64,000 bases of DNA, taken from Taeniopygia guttata. Lineage: Eukaryota; Chordata; Aves; Passeriformes; Estrildidae. Location: NCBI RefSeq assembly GCF_048771995.1, contig NC_133024.1:114357501-114421500 (forward strand). Direction: 5' to 3'. Position 1 is the first letter of the stretch. Each line of letters starts with the position of its first letter. Below, in pieces: positions 24,448 through 35,454 of the stretch. The notes under the pieces are model-generated. The model saw nothing but the letters and a program-made list of their open reading frames with translations, had not been told where the DNA came from and searched no databases. Both the position numbers and the translations under genes were made by a program.

Positions 24448-26417
24448 TTACTCCTCCGTCCGTGGCCTGAGGCAGGGACAGCGGAACAGCCCCCGCAGCG
24501 CCCGCAGCGCCCGCCTGGAGCGGGAGGGACGTTTCCTGGGGGCAGCCGGCTGCCCGCGGAGGGCCTGGGCTCCCAGCCGGGCAGGCCAGGGGCTGGGGGG
24601 GCTGTGCGGGGCAGGCGCCGGCCCTTGGCTGCACGGCTCCTGTGCCGGGCACTCAGCCCAGGCCTCCCGAGGGACGGGCACTGGGAGCCCCTCTGCCACT
24701 AAAACTTTCCTTTTCTGTTCTTTCTTGTCTTCTGGGGGCAGCTCCAGGAGGCTCACATCGTCCCACTCATCGTCCTCGGGGCACAGGGGCTTGGCCAAGA
24801 TGACGTGCTGGGGCCAGTTCTCCTGCACGAGCCCCGTGTCGCTGTCGTCTTCCCAGCTGGAGAGTCCTGAGGGTCTGCTGCCATTCCCTCTGGACACATT
24901 TTGGCCAAGGTGTTCTTCCCAGTCCGAAATTTCTTTGCAGCTGATGACATCTCCTCCGGACAGCGCTTGCTCGAGGTATTCTTCCCAGTCTGAGGGGCCT
25001 TGGGAGCTGCTGACTTCTCCATGGGACAGGTCTTCCTCAGCATCTCCAGCCGGGGCAGCAGCTGCCGGCTCGGCCTCCGTGGGACTGCCGGGGAGAGGAG
25101 AGGTGCTGGGCAGGGCAGGGGCTGCCTCTGCTGCCACCTCTGTGCCTGCGGGGCTGGCAGAGCTGGGCCCCTCTGGGGGAGAAGGCTGGGTGTCCCCCTC
25201 CTTCACTGGGCCCACAGGCTTCTCCTCAGAGCTGGAGCTCACATTGTTCTCCTTCTGGGACAGCTCTTGGACAAGTAAAAATGTCCTCTGGCACAGGTCT
25301 TTCTCACAGTCAGATTCCCAGAGACTTCCCCAAACCCAGGCCTCCAGGCTGTCATCCTGTACCAGCACTGCCCCTGTCAGCCCTGCCAGGACAGACAAGG
25401 GCCCGGCGGGGCTGTGCGGGGCAGACACCGGGCTCTCTTCCTCGCTATCAGAATCCCAATCACTGTCCTGAGTCAAGGTCTCCAGGCTGTCTTCCTCTGC
25501 CATCTCTGCCGCTGCCCACCCTGGCTCCTGCTCCTCCTCAGCAGCTCCAGCCGGGGCAGCAGCTGCCGGCTCGGCCTCCGTGGGACTCTGTGGGGCAGGA
25601 GAGGCGCTGGTTAGGGCAGGCACTGCCTCTGCTGCCACCTCTGTGCCCACGGGGCTGGCAGAGCTGGGCCCCTCTGGGGGACAAGGCTGAGGCTCCTCGT
25701 CCCTCACTGGGCACAAGGGTCTGTCCCAGATCTCTGAGCTGATGTTGTGTCCCCATCGGGACAGCTCCTGCCTGCTCACATCTTCCTCCCTTTGGGACAG
25801 CTTTCGCTCCCTCACATCGTCCCACCGGGGCAGCTCTTGGGCTGCAGCGTCTGCTCCTTGGCACAGCTCCCTGCCACTGCTGTCTCTCACTTGGGACAAT
25901 TCCAGCTCTCTCCTGTCTTCCCATTGGGACATGTGGCAGTGCACACCTTGTCCCCATGCTGAGAGGTCTTGGTACCTCTCACCTTCCCTCTGGGAACGCT
26001 CTTGGGCATCATCCCATTGGGAATCCTCTGGGACACTCAGATCTCTCTGCAGGGACAGCCCTCGTGGCACCTCTCGTCTTCTCCCCATCCCATCTCCTGC
26101 CACCCACTCACATCTATTTCCCACTGGGAAATCTCTTGGGTTGTCACTCGTTCTTCCCTCTCCCGCCCCTCTTGGTACATCTCACTGTCCTCCTCCCACT
26201 GGGACAGCTCCTGAGCTCTGATGGTTTCTTCCCCTTCACACAGCTCTTGGTGTGTCCCACCTCTGTACTGGGAAACCTCCCAAACTCTCACACGTACCTG
26301 GCCTTGGTACAGCCCTTGGCTGCTCCTCGTTCCCTGCCCGGACATTTCTTGGGCTCCTGGAACTTCTCTCTGCTGGGTCTCTTCCACATCTTCCCTCCGG
26401 GAAAGCTTTTGGCCCAT
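24448..26417 (-). pseudogene. Unrecognised acidic repeat protein, intron-less, one frameshift
   Basis: I do not recognise this gene. An ATG at 26417 in a strong context (CCAAAATGGG) opens a frame starting MGQKLSRRED, which fits the MGxxxS N-myristoylation pattern. It runs about 120 residues of acidic Trp repeats (QELSQWEED, QEISQWEID) and then hits a stop at about 26037. The same style of repeat continues in the next frame (DSQWDDAQE, MSQWEDRRE, LPRWDDVRE, DWEEYLEQ, DWEEHLGQ, EWDDVSLLEL) down to TAA at 24448, with no stop for some 530 codons. This points to one 1-nt loss (or 2-nt gain) near 26050-26090. A roughly 48-residue Pro/Ala/Glu module occurs twice (25049-25192 and 25549-25691). The C-terminus is basic and cysteine-containing (RALRALRGLFRCPCLRPRT). 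No introns or splice sites are needed. It could be a young pseudogene, a live gene with an assembly error, or a retrocopy. Confidence 0.5.
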
Positions 26418-26835
26418 TTTGGCAAAGATCCTCTCCTCCTCACTCTGTGACAGCGACAGGACTGAGCTGCCCACTGCCCCTGACCACGGCTCGCTGGTGG
26501 CTTCCAGCCAGCTGGGCAAGGAGCTGTGGGACCGGGAGTTGGAGTTGGCTTTGTCCTTGTCGCTGTCGCTGTCTGTCGCTGTCGGCCGCTATCGCTGTCG
26601 GTGTCAGGCGCAGACAGAGCCAGGGAGCTGCTTCCTCCTCAGAGAGCGGCTCTCCTGGGAATGAGCACCCCAGGGTTCCGCGCCCCTTGGAGATCCTCAA
26701 CCCTCGCGGAGCTCCCTGATGTCACAAGTGTCTCTGGCCACCACCACGTCCCACATCACAAAGGGCCGTGACACCATGTGCCGTGTCACAAAGGGCCACC
26801 CCGGAACCCCAACAGCAGCGGAGCACACAGGAACC

Positions 26836-27312
26836 TGTTGCGATTTGTATTTATTTCATTACGTTATTGTTAAGTGGTACATTCTGTTGTCTGCCCATGT
26901 TTTCCCCAAGTTGTTTTTTTCCCCTATGTTGTACACTCCCTTTGAAGGTGTCCCTCAAGTTATTCCCCTCCCTTGGTCCCAGTCCCTTCCCTGCCTGTCC
27001 AGTTAACCCTGCCCCTTTTTCCTGAATGTTCCCTGCCACTCAGCCCCTGGGCCAACCCCTGATTGAAACCCTCACTTGGAAATCCCCTAATCCAGGATGC
27101 CCCATTGGCCCCTGTGCCTTTCCCTCTGCTCCCCCGATCCTGATTGTCCCACAGTGTTGCTGTAATCCCCTCACTCCTGCCCTGAGGATTCCCTGTTGCT
27201 TCTCTGTTTGTACCCACCACCTGACTTGGATCTGAGCAAAACCCCTTGCAAACGAGGGTGAGGGGCTCTTCTTTATCCTGCTCTCTCCACCTCGAATAAG
27301 CTTTCCCTATGG
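26836..27312 (+). mobile_element. Putative solo LTR
   Basis: Starts TGTTGCGATTTGTATTTATT, is pyrimidine-rich through its middle, and ends with GGGGCTCTTCTTTATCCTGC and CCTCGAATAAGCTTTCCC, resembling the R/U5 end of an avian ERV LTR. No gag, pol or env frame is attached. It lies about 420 bp upstream of the ATG of the - strand repeat-protein locus, in the opposite orientation. Family assignment needs a repeat library. Confidence 0.45.
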
Positions 27313-27529
27313 AAGCTCAAGGCAAAGCGGCTCCTCCTTCCTCCTTGGCCTGGTCCCTGCCGTGGCTGTACCAGCGTGCAGGGCAGAGCTCGCAGCTCTC
27401 CAGGTTCAGCTGTGGGCAAAGCCCAGTCCCCAGCTGTTCCCCAGTCCCGTCGTGGCTGCCGGAGCGCACAGAGCCAGCCCGGGTTGCGGGGGGCTTGGGC
27501 AGGAGCTGGCTGGGAGCAGCTCCCTGAGA

Positions 27530-28170
27530 CATTAATTTTGAAGAAATCAGAATTTTGGGGAACTTAATATGATAGTTAAATTCGATGTTGCTGAGTTAGC
27601 AGAAGTAGATAAATAGGCTTTTCTGATCGTTAACAGTAGATGGATCTTAGAGAAGATATCCAGGATCTATTAAATCTTTGCATGTCAACTTTATGTTTGG
27701 GTAGCTCTGCTTATCATGAAAAACTGAATATAATAAACAGATTTCAGGGACATGGAAATAGTTGCGGACTTCCCATACTTGAGTAATCCATTGAACACAG
27801 GAAAACTACAAGGGCTCATTTTTCACGTATGCATTGAAAAGATAGAAAGGTCAGAATGAGGAGGACTTATTCTACTTCTTCATTTTGGAGACCCCTCCCC
27901 AAAATAAACCTCCAACTCATTTCAGGGAACAAAACTATGCATGCTTAATAGCCTTTTTGCCAATTAGCATAGGAAGCAGAGCAGAGGATTTGACAGGTAT
28001 ATGAATACGCATTCATATTTTGTGTATTCAAGATGTATGTGCAGATCCCGGGGCCAGGGTGTGCGCCGGGACACCGAAGACACGGGGTTCAGCCACTCTG
28101 GGAGCAAGAAATTAGTGTTTTAGGCTACTTGGGAGAGAAAACTGCTTTCCATGGCACTAGGCTGCTGTAC
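27530..28170. other. AT-rich block, possibly ERV-derived
   Basis: Different in composition from its neighbours. It contains AAAATAAACCTCCAACTCAT at about 27900 and ATTCATATTTTGTGTATTCA followed by CAGATCCCGGGGCCAGGGTG at about 28010-28055, reminiscent of an LTR R/U5 end on the + strand. There is no protein-coding evidence. Confidence 0.3.
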
Positions 28171-28959
28171 ATGTGGCTCAAAAGGCATTAAAAATGATAA
28201 ACCAGTATAAATACATCTGGATCAAATGGCATAAAAAGTTAGTTACACGCAACATCTCTGCTGACAATACATTTAATAAAAGAAAAGATATACTATTTAA
28301 AAAAATATTTTCATCTGCAATTCTTTCTCTGGTTGTTCTTGCTTTTTTAAACATGTCAATTCCTTGGTTTTTCTCATCTGCTTTATTTTGGAAACATCGA
28401 AGCACAGCTGAGCAACAAGAAGGAGAAAAAGAACACATGGGTACAAGGCTTCAGAATCAAAGTGGACCAAGTGGAGGACTCACACGCTTCAGATGTGTGT
28501 GCACACGTGTAGAAAAGCACCCCTCCTTTCTGGGGCTGCATGGCAGCACACAAGGAGTAAAATCAGAATTGCTCCTGTTCTCACAGGAAAAATGCCTCCT
28601 GTACAAATTCATGCTGCAACAAACTTAATGACCACGAAACAACACTGGATTCCAGAAGCTGGTAGTTGGGGTACCCTTTCTTTTTGTCTGTGTCTTATAT
28701 CATAAATTCTTATTCCTATTACACTTCTTCTTCAATATATTTGAAATTTCTTACTAACTTTCTACTCTGTATTATTGAATTCCTATTCTTCTTCATCTTC
28801 ATCATCTACTTAAAGTTTCAAAGACCTTGATGGTCTTTGTCGCCTTCGTCACCTTCTTAGTGCAGGTCTCCTCCATTGGCATCTCCCTATTGCTGTTTGC
28901 CAGCCCCAGCTCCCTTTGGTGTTGGCGGCCCTGTGAGAGCCGCAGCCCTGCAGGGAGGG

Positions 28960-29065
28960 AGGCTGTGGGAGCACTGGCGGCTGTCGGTGCCCTGAAAGTG
29001 CCACTCCTCAGTCCGTGGCCTGAGGCAGGGACAGCGGAACGGCCCTCACAGCGCCTGCCTGGTTT
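28960..29065 (-). pseudogene. Degraded second copy of the repeat-protein 3' end
   Basis: The segment GTCCGTGGCCTGAGGCAGGG ... GCGGAAC matches 24458-24490, the end of the 24448-26417 frame. On the - strand it reads FRCPCLRPRTEE, but an upstream CGG codon is TGA here and the stop after EE is missing, so it is not functional. Similarity ends abruptly on the upstream side. A pyrimidine-rich tract on its downstream side resembles the one next to the main copy. Confidence 0.55.
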
Positions 29066-29641
29066 CAGTTTAATCAGTCATGGTTTTCTTTCATTTCTGC
29101 GAATGCATGGATTGACAATGTCCAAGTCCCCGTCCCCACTGGAAGCAGATGAGGACAAAGGACTCCTCCGATGGGAAGCAGAGGAGATGCCGAGCTCCAC
29201 CAAGGGGCACAGCACAGTTCCTCCAAAGGGTGGCAAACAGCCTCCAGGGAGCTGCTGCCTGTGTGGAGGAAGCAACTCCCTGGATGGTTCTGCAGCAGAG
29301 GACAGCAGAGATGGAAGAAGAGCTTAACAAGGGGAAGGGGAAGCCCAACTCCCCTGCTGCCCAAAGCCACCTGTGCAGCCAGCACAGTGAAGCCATCAGA
29401 GCCCCGCTCTGCCGCTGCCCGTGGCCGGGGAGCCGGGCCGGGGCTGTTCCTGCAGCCCTGCCTGCCTCCAGCAGCCCTGGGCCGGGCGGGAGGGGTTCCT
29501 CCGCTGCAGCCCCAGCTGAGGCAGCAGCAGCAGCTCTGTGCTGCTCCTGACACATCCCTGCGGCAGCAGCTGCACGGGGCTGTGCAGCCACAGAGCCCAA
29601 AGCAGCGCAGCAGCAGCGCAGCAGCAGCGCAGCTCTGGGGC

Positions 29642-29642
<1 letters not shown>

Positions 29643-29693
<51 letters not shown>
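29643..29693. repeat. (CTG)17 trinucleotide repeat
   Basis: Seventeen uninterrupted CTG units, preceded by GCAGCAGCGCAGCAGCAG-like sequence. The - strand frame through it reads polyglutamine, but that frame is otherwise CR1-derived and not supported as a gene. Confidence 0.97.
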
Positions 29694-29694
<1 letters not shown>

Positions 29695-29827
29695 GCAGCC
29701 CCACAGGGCTCAGGGCTGAGCAGCCGTGCCTGGAGCCGCTCCTGGCTCCTCCAGCCTCGGGGCTGCTCCTCTGCTGCTCCAGGGCAGGGCCTTTCTCCGG
29801 GATTGGCTTTTCTTTCTGCTGGGAGAG

Positions 29828-30110
29828 CTCTCACAGAACCCCAGAATCCCTGGGGCTGGAAAAGCCCTCCCAGCCCAGGGAGTCCCAGCTGGGCCCATGC
29901 CCACCTTGTCCCCAGCCCAGAGCACTCAGTGCCACCTCCAGGGGACACCTGCAGGGATGGGCACTCCAAAGCTCCCTGGGCAGCCCCTGCCAGGGCCTGA
30001 GCCCCTTTCCATGGGGAAATTGCTGCTGCTGTCCCAGCTGAGCCTCTGCTGGCCCAGCCTGAGGCCGTTCCCTCTCCTCCTGTCCCTGTTCCCTGGGAGC
30101 AGAGCCTGAC
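29828..30110 (-). mobile_element. CR1 fragment, inverted
   Basis: Starts CAGAACCCCAGAATCCCTGG, continues GCCCACCTTGTCCCCAGCCC, CCAAAGCTCCCTGGGCAGCC, and CCATGGGGAAATTGCTGCTG. It is the mirror image of 3595-3820. Confidence 0.85.
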
Positions 30111-30807
30111 CCCCCGGCTGTCCCCTCCTGACATGGGCTACAGAAGGATTGTTCCTTTCCTGGGCCCTCTCCTCCTCTTCTCTGCTTTCCAAAACTAAAC
30201 CGGAATCACTGAAGGATGACAAATGCCACACGAATATTTGGGACTGGATGTTGGCCCATTTCTTGTGTCCACAGGGACAAACAAGTGTCTCCCTCCTCCT
30301 GTGCCCACAATCCAACAGCAGAGAGTCCCTAGGCCAGCATTCTCTCTGTGGGAGCAGCAGGAGGGAAGTTTGAGAACTTCTGCAGCCCTGAGAGAGGGGA
30401 AGGCAGGAAAACTTCTTTCTTTCTGTCTTTTCCACACCAAAGCAGACTCCTGCAATGGGAAAAGGAATTGTTCATGGTGGAGCTGCCCTGTAGGGCTCCA
30501 GCCCAGAGGAAAGGCCTGGGAGATATCAGGTGTGCTCCCACCTGCAGGTTGGGCTGTCCCCTGGGTCTGTCAGGGGCTGCTGGGTCAGGGCAGTCAAGCA
30601 AACAGAAACCATCCAGTCAAAGGTGAAGTGTGGAACACTAAGGGCAGGCTCAAAGTGTTCAAACAGGCCAAATTCTTCCCAAAATACAGCACTGCATCTG
30701 TGGTATTGCTGCAAGTGTGTGACCTACACTGCTTCCCTAAATCCTCCAAATCTTTGCCATTGATGGATACCTTTTCCTTGGAATGGACAACCGGATTTCC
30801 AGTGTGC

Positions 30808-30838
30808 AAGACACACAAACACACACACACACACACAC
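30808..30838. repeat. (CA)n dinucleotide repeat
   Basis: ACACACAAACACACACACAC-type run, about 150 bp beyond the CLIC6 stop codon, probably within its 3' UTR. Confidence 0.95.
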
Positions 30839-30993
30839 GTAATTTAAAAAGGAGTAAATATTGCAATACAATCATTATAAAAGGATTGGCCAATAGCAGA
30901 ACTTAAAATCACACCACAGAATCTCTGCTGGTTTTTGCTTTTCCAGCTTGGCTGTTGCCCATCACAGAAGCAACAAACAGAGGCATCTTCTGG

Positions 30994-31155
30994 TTACTTC
31001 ATTCTCTTTGCCACATCCAAATAAGCATATTCAATCTCCTGGTCAGCAGGGCACGTGTTTGTAAATTCATCTCTTGCATATGCATTTTTCAAGTATCTCG
31101 AAATCCCTGTCATTTCAGGTGGGAAGTGAAAATTTCGGTATTTTTTTGCAACGAC
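30994..31155 (-). CDS. CLIC6: CLIC6 exon 6 (terminal coding exon)
   Basis: Encodes the last 53 residues plus TAA. It reads [36 protein letters not shown] and VAKRMK, the C-terminal helices of the CLIC/GST-like fold. It follows an AG (plus-strand CT at 31156-31157) with a T-rich tract upstream on the - strand, and starts in phase 0, matching the end of exon 5. The residue after GI is Ser (TCG) where most CLIC proteins have Trp (TGG). There are also several changes towards neutral or basic residues (NFH, LKN, EYAYLD). The coding frame is intact. No clear polyadenylation signal was found downstream. Confidence 0.95.
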   Translation of the reverse strand, partial: VVAKKYRNFHFPPEMTGISRYLKNAYARDEFTNTCPADQEIEYAYLDVAKRMK

Positions 31156-31941
31156 CTTTCATTAAAAGAAAAAACGGATAAAGAAGAAAAACATCATTAC
31201 ACATATAATCTGCAAAACCCCCAAAATCCCAAGCCTATTCTTTATGCCCATTTTTCATTCCTGCACTGTGAGTCTGGTGTTGTTGGTGACCAAGGGCAAA
31301 GAAAAGGGAAAGACATAAAAAGGAGAAAGTTGCTGAACTCCCTGTAAAGGATTTGTTTTGTGTCTATAGCTCTATTTTTATCTATATCATACTAAAGATA
31401 TGCAAAGCCATGTGGACCAGTAGAACAAACTGGAAAAGATTCAGGTTAATCAGCAAATTTAAGCTGGAATGAACAGAACAAATCTACATTAATAAACTGA
31501 CACACACTTGGAAACTTTAATTGAAACACAAAAAAATATTAATTAAAACCCTTAATTTCAAATGATAGGGGACAAAAACTCTTGGCTGAGCCCTAATCCC
31601 AGCCTGCAGGCAGCAAGGCTGATGTGGCAGTGTGACATTCCTGCTGTGTCCTCCTCCAGACATTCCCCTGAGTGAGGGGATTCTCCCCCGTGCTGGCCCC
31701 GCTGCTTCCCAAGGTTTGCCATGGGACAGGGCTCATCCCTGGCTGCTGTCTGCAATAGGATCAGCCCAGAGATGGCTGGGCAAAGTTTTCACTCGTGGAG
31801 GTGTTGGAAAGCAACTGGATCCCCTCTTCCTGTGACAGAGTGGGAGTCTGACAGGAAACTTCCTGAAGTGGCCTTGTTGTTTGAAAACAAATGGAATTCC
31901 AGTGTGGTCATTTCTCTTCCAGAGGTTTGCAGAGTGGAATC

Positions 31942-32240
31942 ACAGAATCACTGAATGGTTTGGGTTGGAGGGACTTTAAATATCATCTTGTTCCACCCCT
32001 GCCATGGCAGGGACACCTTCCACCGTGCCAGGCTGCTCCAGCCCCAGTGTCCAACCTGGCCTTGGGCACTGCCAGGGATCCAGGGGCAGCCACAGCTGCT
32101 CTGGGCACCCTGTGCCAGGGAGGAACTCCTTCCCAATACCCCATTTAACCCTTCTCTCCTTCAACTCAAGGCCATTCTTCCCTGTCCTTGTGAAAAATCC
32201 CTCTCCAGCCTTCTGGGCTGTGACAACACCAGTGCCAGGC
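31942..32240 (-). mobile_element. CR1 3' fragment, inverted, in CLIC6 intron 5
   Basis: Starts CACAGAATCACTGAATGGTT, then GGCAGGGACACCTTCCACCG, GTCCAACCTGGCCTTGGGCA and CTGTGCCAGGGAGGAACTCC. Confidence 0.9.
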
Positions 32241-33333
32241 CACTGGAGCTGTTCAGGTTTGTGTGGATGCTCCACAGTTCTGCAAGAGGAGGCTGGGAGC
32301 CTTGCCTGGGAGGCAGTGGGTGGAGAATTCCCTGTCAGAATTGGAAATTAAACATGGGAGAGACAGAAATTGGGATGGATGATACAAGGTCACCTTCCTT
32401 GGCTGTGGCCACGTGCACTTTGCATGTGAAATGCAAAGATGAGAACGCTTCTCTGCAGCCCTGAACCCAGCACTCATTTCATCCTCGTGGCTGTGAGAAG
32501 CTCAGCCACTGCAGTCACAGCACAGCTATGAAACAGCTCTTCCAGACCTGCAGGCAGCAAAGTGAGGATCACCCTGGCTGTGCTGTAAGGAAATGGCCCC
32601 AGTGTCCCTGGGGACAGAGAAAGGATCCCTCTGCTTCGAGTGTTGGAGCCCAGGGCACAGGGAATATTTCTCTGCTTGTTTTGAGGAGTCCTGACCCCCA
32701 GGGCAACCCTGCTTTTAACCTCTGTCCATGAAGAAAGCTTCCAAGACTTTGGGAATGATTGGAATCTACGAGTGTGTGAAACAGATAGCAGAGAGTTTAT
32801 CACAGGGTGAAAAACTTGGAGTTGTGGGTTTTTAGTATGGGGGTGGGCAGGAGACAACATTGAGAATTTGGGGCATTGTCTGATCTCCTTCCTGTTCTTC
32901 ATCTGCTCCATTTCCTGCAGTGTTGGTGGCACAGAGTGATTGGTTAGAAAGAGCCACAATGCAGATGTTACATGAACAGACAGATGATTAGTTATTGGTA
33001 GAAGGATATAAATTCATCTAAAGAGTTGATTGGACCAAATAGCTTTAAAAGACCTTGAACCTGTGTGTCTGGTGACTTTGGGTGTCTTTCTCTTCACACA
33101 CTGAGATGCAGACAGCGTACTAAACTACTGATAAGAGAAAAACTAAAAACAACCTGAAGACCAAAAAAACAAAAGTCCCATCCCTCTCTCAATCCTAGCA
33201 CAAAACTTTTTAAGGATCTCTCCATCAAGCGAATTTTTTGGGGGGGGAGGGGGTGGTGTTTCCACAATCTAGGAAAGGATTTCAGCTGCTGTGCTTCTCT
33301 TCTCCCCAGGAGGCTGAAAAAGCAAATGCAAAC
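32241..33333. other. CLIC6 intron 5, unique part
   Basis: No exon, RNA gene or tandem repeat seen between the CR1 fragment and exon 5, apart from a G run near 33240. Confidence 0.55.
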
Positions 33334-33515
33334 CTTGATTATGTGGAGCTTTGGTAGGAGGTTACAATCTGCCAGAGTGAGCTCATCTCCATCCAGGAAC
33401 TTGCGGCTGGAAGCAGTGATCTCCTCCGTGCTGTAAGCATCCATTTCATCAGGCAAGGGGCTATTTAAATAGTTGTCCAGCTTCTTCAGGGCTTTAAGCA
33501 AAGATTTTTCCAAAT
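33334..33515 (-). CDS. CLIC6: CLIC6 exon 5
   Basis: 182 nt, the usual size of this exon in CLIC genes. It reads [52 protein letters not shown] and LHIIK: the C-terminal helical domain, including the FLDG..LTLADC segment shared with GST folds. It is flanked by AG (plus CT at 33516-33517) and GT (plus AC at 33332-33333). Entry is in phase 1 and exit in phase 0. Confidence 0.97.
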
Positions 33516-33828
33516 CTGGGTTAAGACAATAAAAAGATCATTGGAGCCAGTACCAAGGTCCCTGTGACACCAAGCGACTCCTGCATCCTGTCTGCTGGCA
33601 CCAGCCCAGCCATCTGCCTGTGCCAGCTCCTGCAATTCCTTCATCCTAGGCTTAACCCTTAATAAGGGATAAGGGCTCTAAGGAGCTAAAGGGACTTCTG
33701 GGAAAAACCATCCTGGGGCTGTGCTACCAGGAATGGCTCCTCAAACCCCTCTGTGGGGTGGGGTTTGGCACCGTGGCCTGGCCCTGCCTTCACACGGGAG
33801 CCACAGGGCCAGTGCTTGCCCAAGGCAG

Positions 33829-34013
33829 GGCAGCAGAGCTGCAGTGACAACAGCAAGGCCCTGGGATGCCACTTTGGGGTGTTCAAAGCCAGGCTGCAGT
33901 GACAACAGCAAGTCCCTGGGATGCCACTTTGGGCTGTTCAAAGCCAGGAATGGCAGCAGAGCTGCAGTGACAACAGCAAGTCCCTGGGATGCCACTTTGG
34001 GGTGTTCAAAGCC
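33829..34013. repeat. Three-copy tandem repeat, 53-69 bp
   Basis: Three units of GCAGTGACAACAGCAAGTCC / CTGGGATGCCACTTTGGGGT / GTTCAAAGCCA at about 33841, 33894 and 33963; the middle unit carries an extra GGAATGGCAGCAGAGCT. It lies in CLIC6 intron 4. Confidence 0.9.
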
Positions 34014-34047
34014 ATCCCAAGGATCAGGCCTGAGAGCTGAAGGACAG

Positions 34048-34300
34048 AGACAGAATCCTGGAATGGTTTGGGTTGGGAAGGACCTCAAAGCCCACCCAGT
34101 GGCCATGGCAGGGCCACCTTCCATTGTCCCAGGCTGCTCCAAGCTGCATCCAGCCTGGCCTTGGACACTTCCAGGGATGGGGAGACCACAACCAACCTGT
34201 GCCAGGGCATCACCACCCTCACAGGAAAGGATTTCTCCCTAATATTTCATCTCACTCTGCCTTCCTCCAGCCATTCATGGTGCTCATGAGTGTGCTGCTT
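34048..34300 (-). mobile_element. CR1 3' fragment, inverted, in CLIC6 intron 4
   Basis: GGAATGGTTTGGGTTGGGAA, GCCACCTTCCATTGTCCCAG, CCAGCCTGGCCTTGGACACT, CAGGAAAGGATTTCTCCCTA. Confidence 0.9.
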
Positions 34301-34654
34301 TAGGGACGTGCCAAGGGGCTGGAGTCCTCATTATTTATGGAAATAGGGAATCCCTCACTTCCAGAGGGCTGTGCTTTTGGCAAAGCTGTGCAGAAGGTGC
34401 AGCCTGGCAGATCCCAGGGCTGAAGGAGTGAGGAGAGGCTGGAATTGGTACTGCCATGGTGACAGCACCATCTGCTTCCACCAACTCTTGGAATCCTCCA
34501 TTAAAGGAGGGAACAGGCACAGATTTCCAAAGCCTCCACACTCTGGAATATCACTTTAACCTGAGCTGCAAATGGGACATCTCCAGCAGTGTCCTACAAC
34601 TGCACAGGTCTGGTTTCTCCCTCCCAGGGCTGATGTCAGGACTGCAGCACCTAC

Positions 34655-34761
34655 TTTCATTTGCATCTTTTCTCGGGTTCTTTATAAATGCAGAGAATTT
34701 TGCAAAGACATCATTTCCTGCGGAGTTCGACTCGGGGTGCTTCGGTGCAAGTCTGGGATAC
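34655..34761 (-). CDS. CLIC6: CLIC6 exon 4
   Basis: 107 nt, the standard length for this CLIC exon. It encodes [20 protein letters not shown] and [15 protein letters not shown], the linker and first helices after the thioredoxin-like domain. Acceptor AG (plus CT at 34762-34763) and donor GT (plus AC at 34653-34654) are present. Entry is in phase 2 and exit in phase 1. Confidence 0.97.
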
Positions 34762-35454
34762 CTGAGAAGTTCAGAGAAACAAAAAGAAGTGACCCAATTA
34801 TTCTTTATTTTTGTCTCCACTAATTAATACACATTTATTGGTAGGGTGACCCCATACAGCCACACGGGACTCAAAAGGAACCATCCTAAACTAAAAATCA
34901 CTTATTTTAAACCCTACATAAATAATCTCATCCTGAGGGCAATGGGAAATGATGATTATTGCTTCAAACATTGCTCAAACACCCCAGAGTGTCTTCCAAG
35001 CTTTCTCCTCCAGAGGTGAGGCTGTCTGGAATGTGGCTCCTGCCATGAGGAGGAGTGGAGGGATAATCCCCACTCTCAGGAGCTGCTGCTCCTCTCGGGC
35101 TCCTGGCCCAGCCCATTTGGCCATCAGCAATCTGAGAGCAGCCATTCCAGGAGCTGGAGCTGCCAGGGATGGATAAAAAATGGGGAAAAATTAAAGCAAG
35201 CAGCTGCTTCCCTGGTTTAAGTTTGCCTGCTTGAGAAGGGAGCACAGGGAGAGGATTGATACCCAGAGGAGAAAAGGTCTCTGGGGTAGGGGACACAATG
35301 CTGGGACAACGGAGGGACAGAGGGGTTTGGGGTGAGGTAGGAAGGGCTGCTGGGGTGGGGGAGGACAAATCCAAACCTCAGACCCTCATGTGCAGCCTGG
35401 TGGACCCACGTGGACACTCCAAGAGCCCCAGCACTGAGGTGTTCAGTGCCCTCA

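Noticed and set aside
28173..28628. 151-codon + strand frame
   Set aside because: Lysine/isoleucine-rich start in AT-rich DNA, with no recognisable domain and no splice or promoter support.
29091..30134. 347-codon - strand frame containing polyglutamine
   Set aside because: Its first half is inverted CR1 sequence and the rest is CTG-repeat and low-complexity DNA. No ATG-led conserved domain or splice structure was found.
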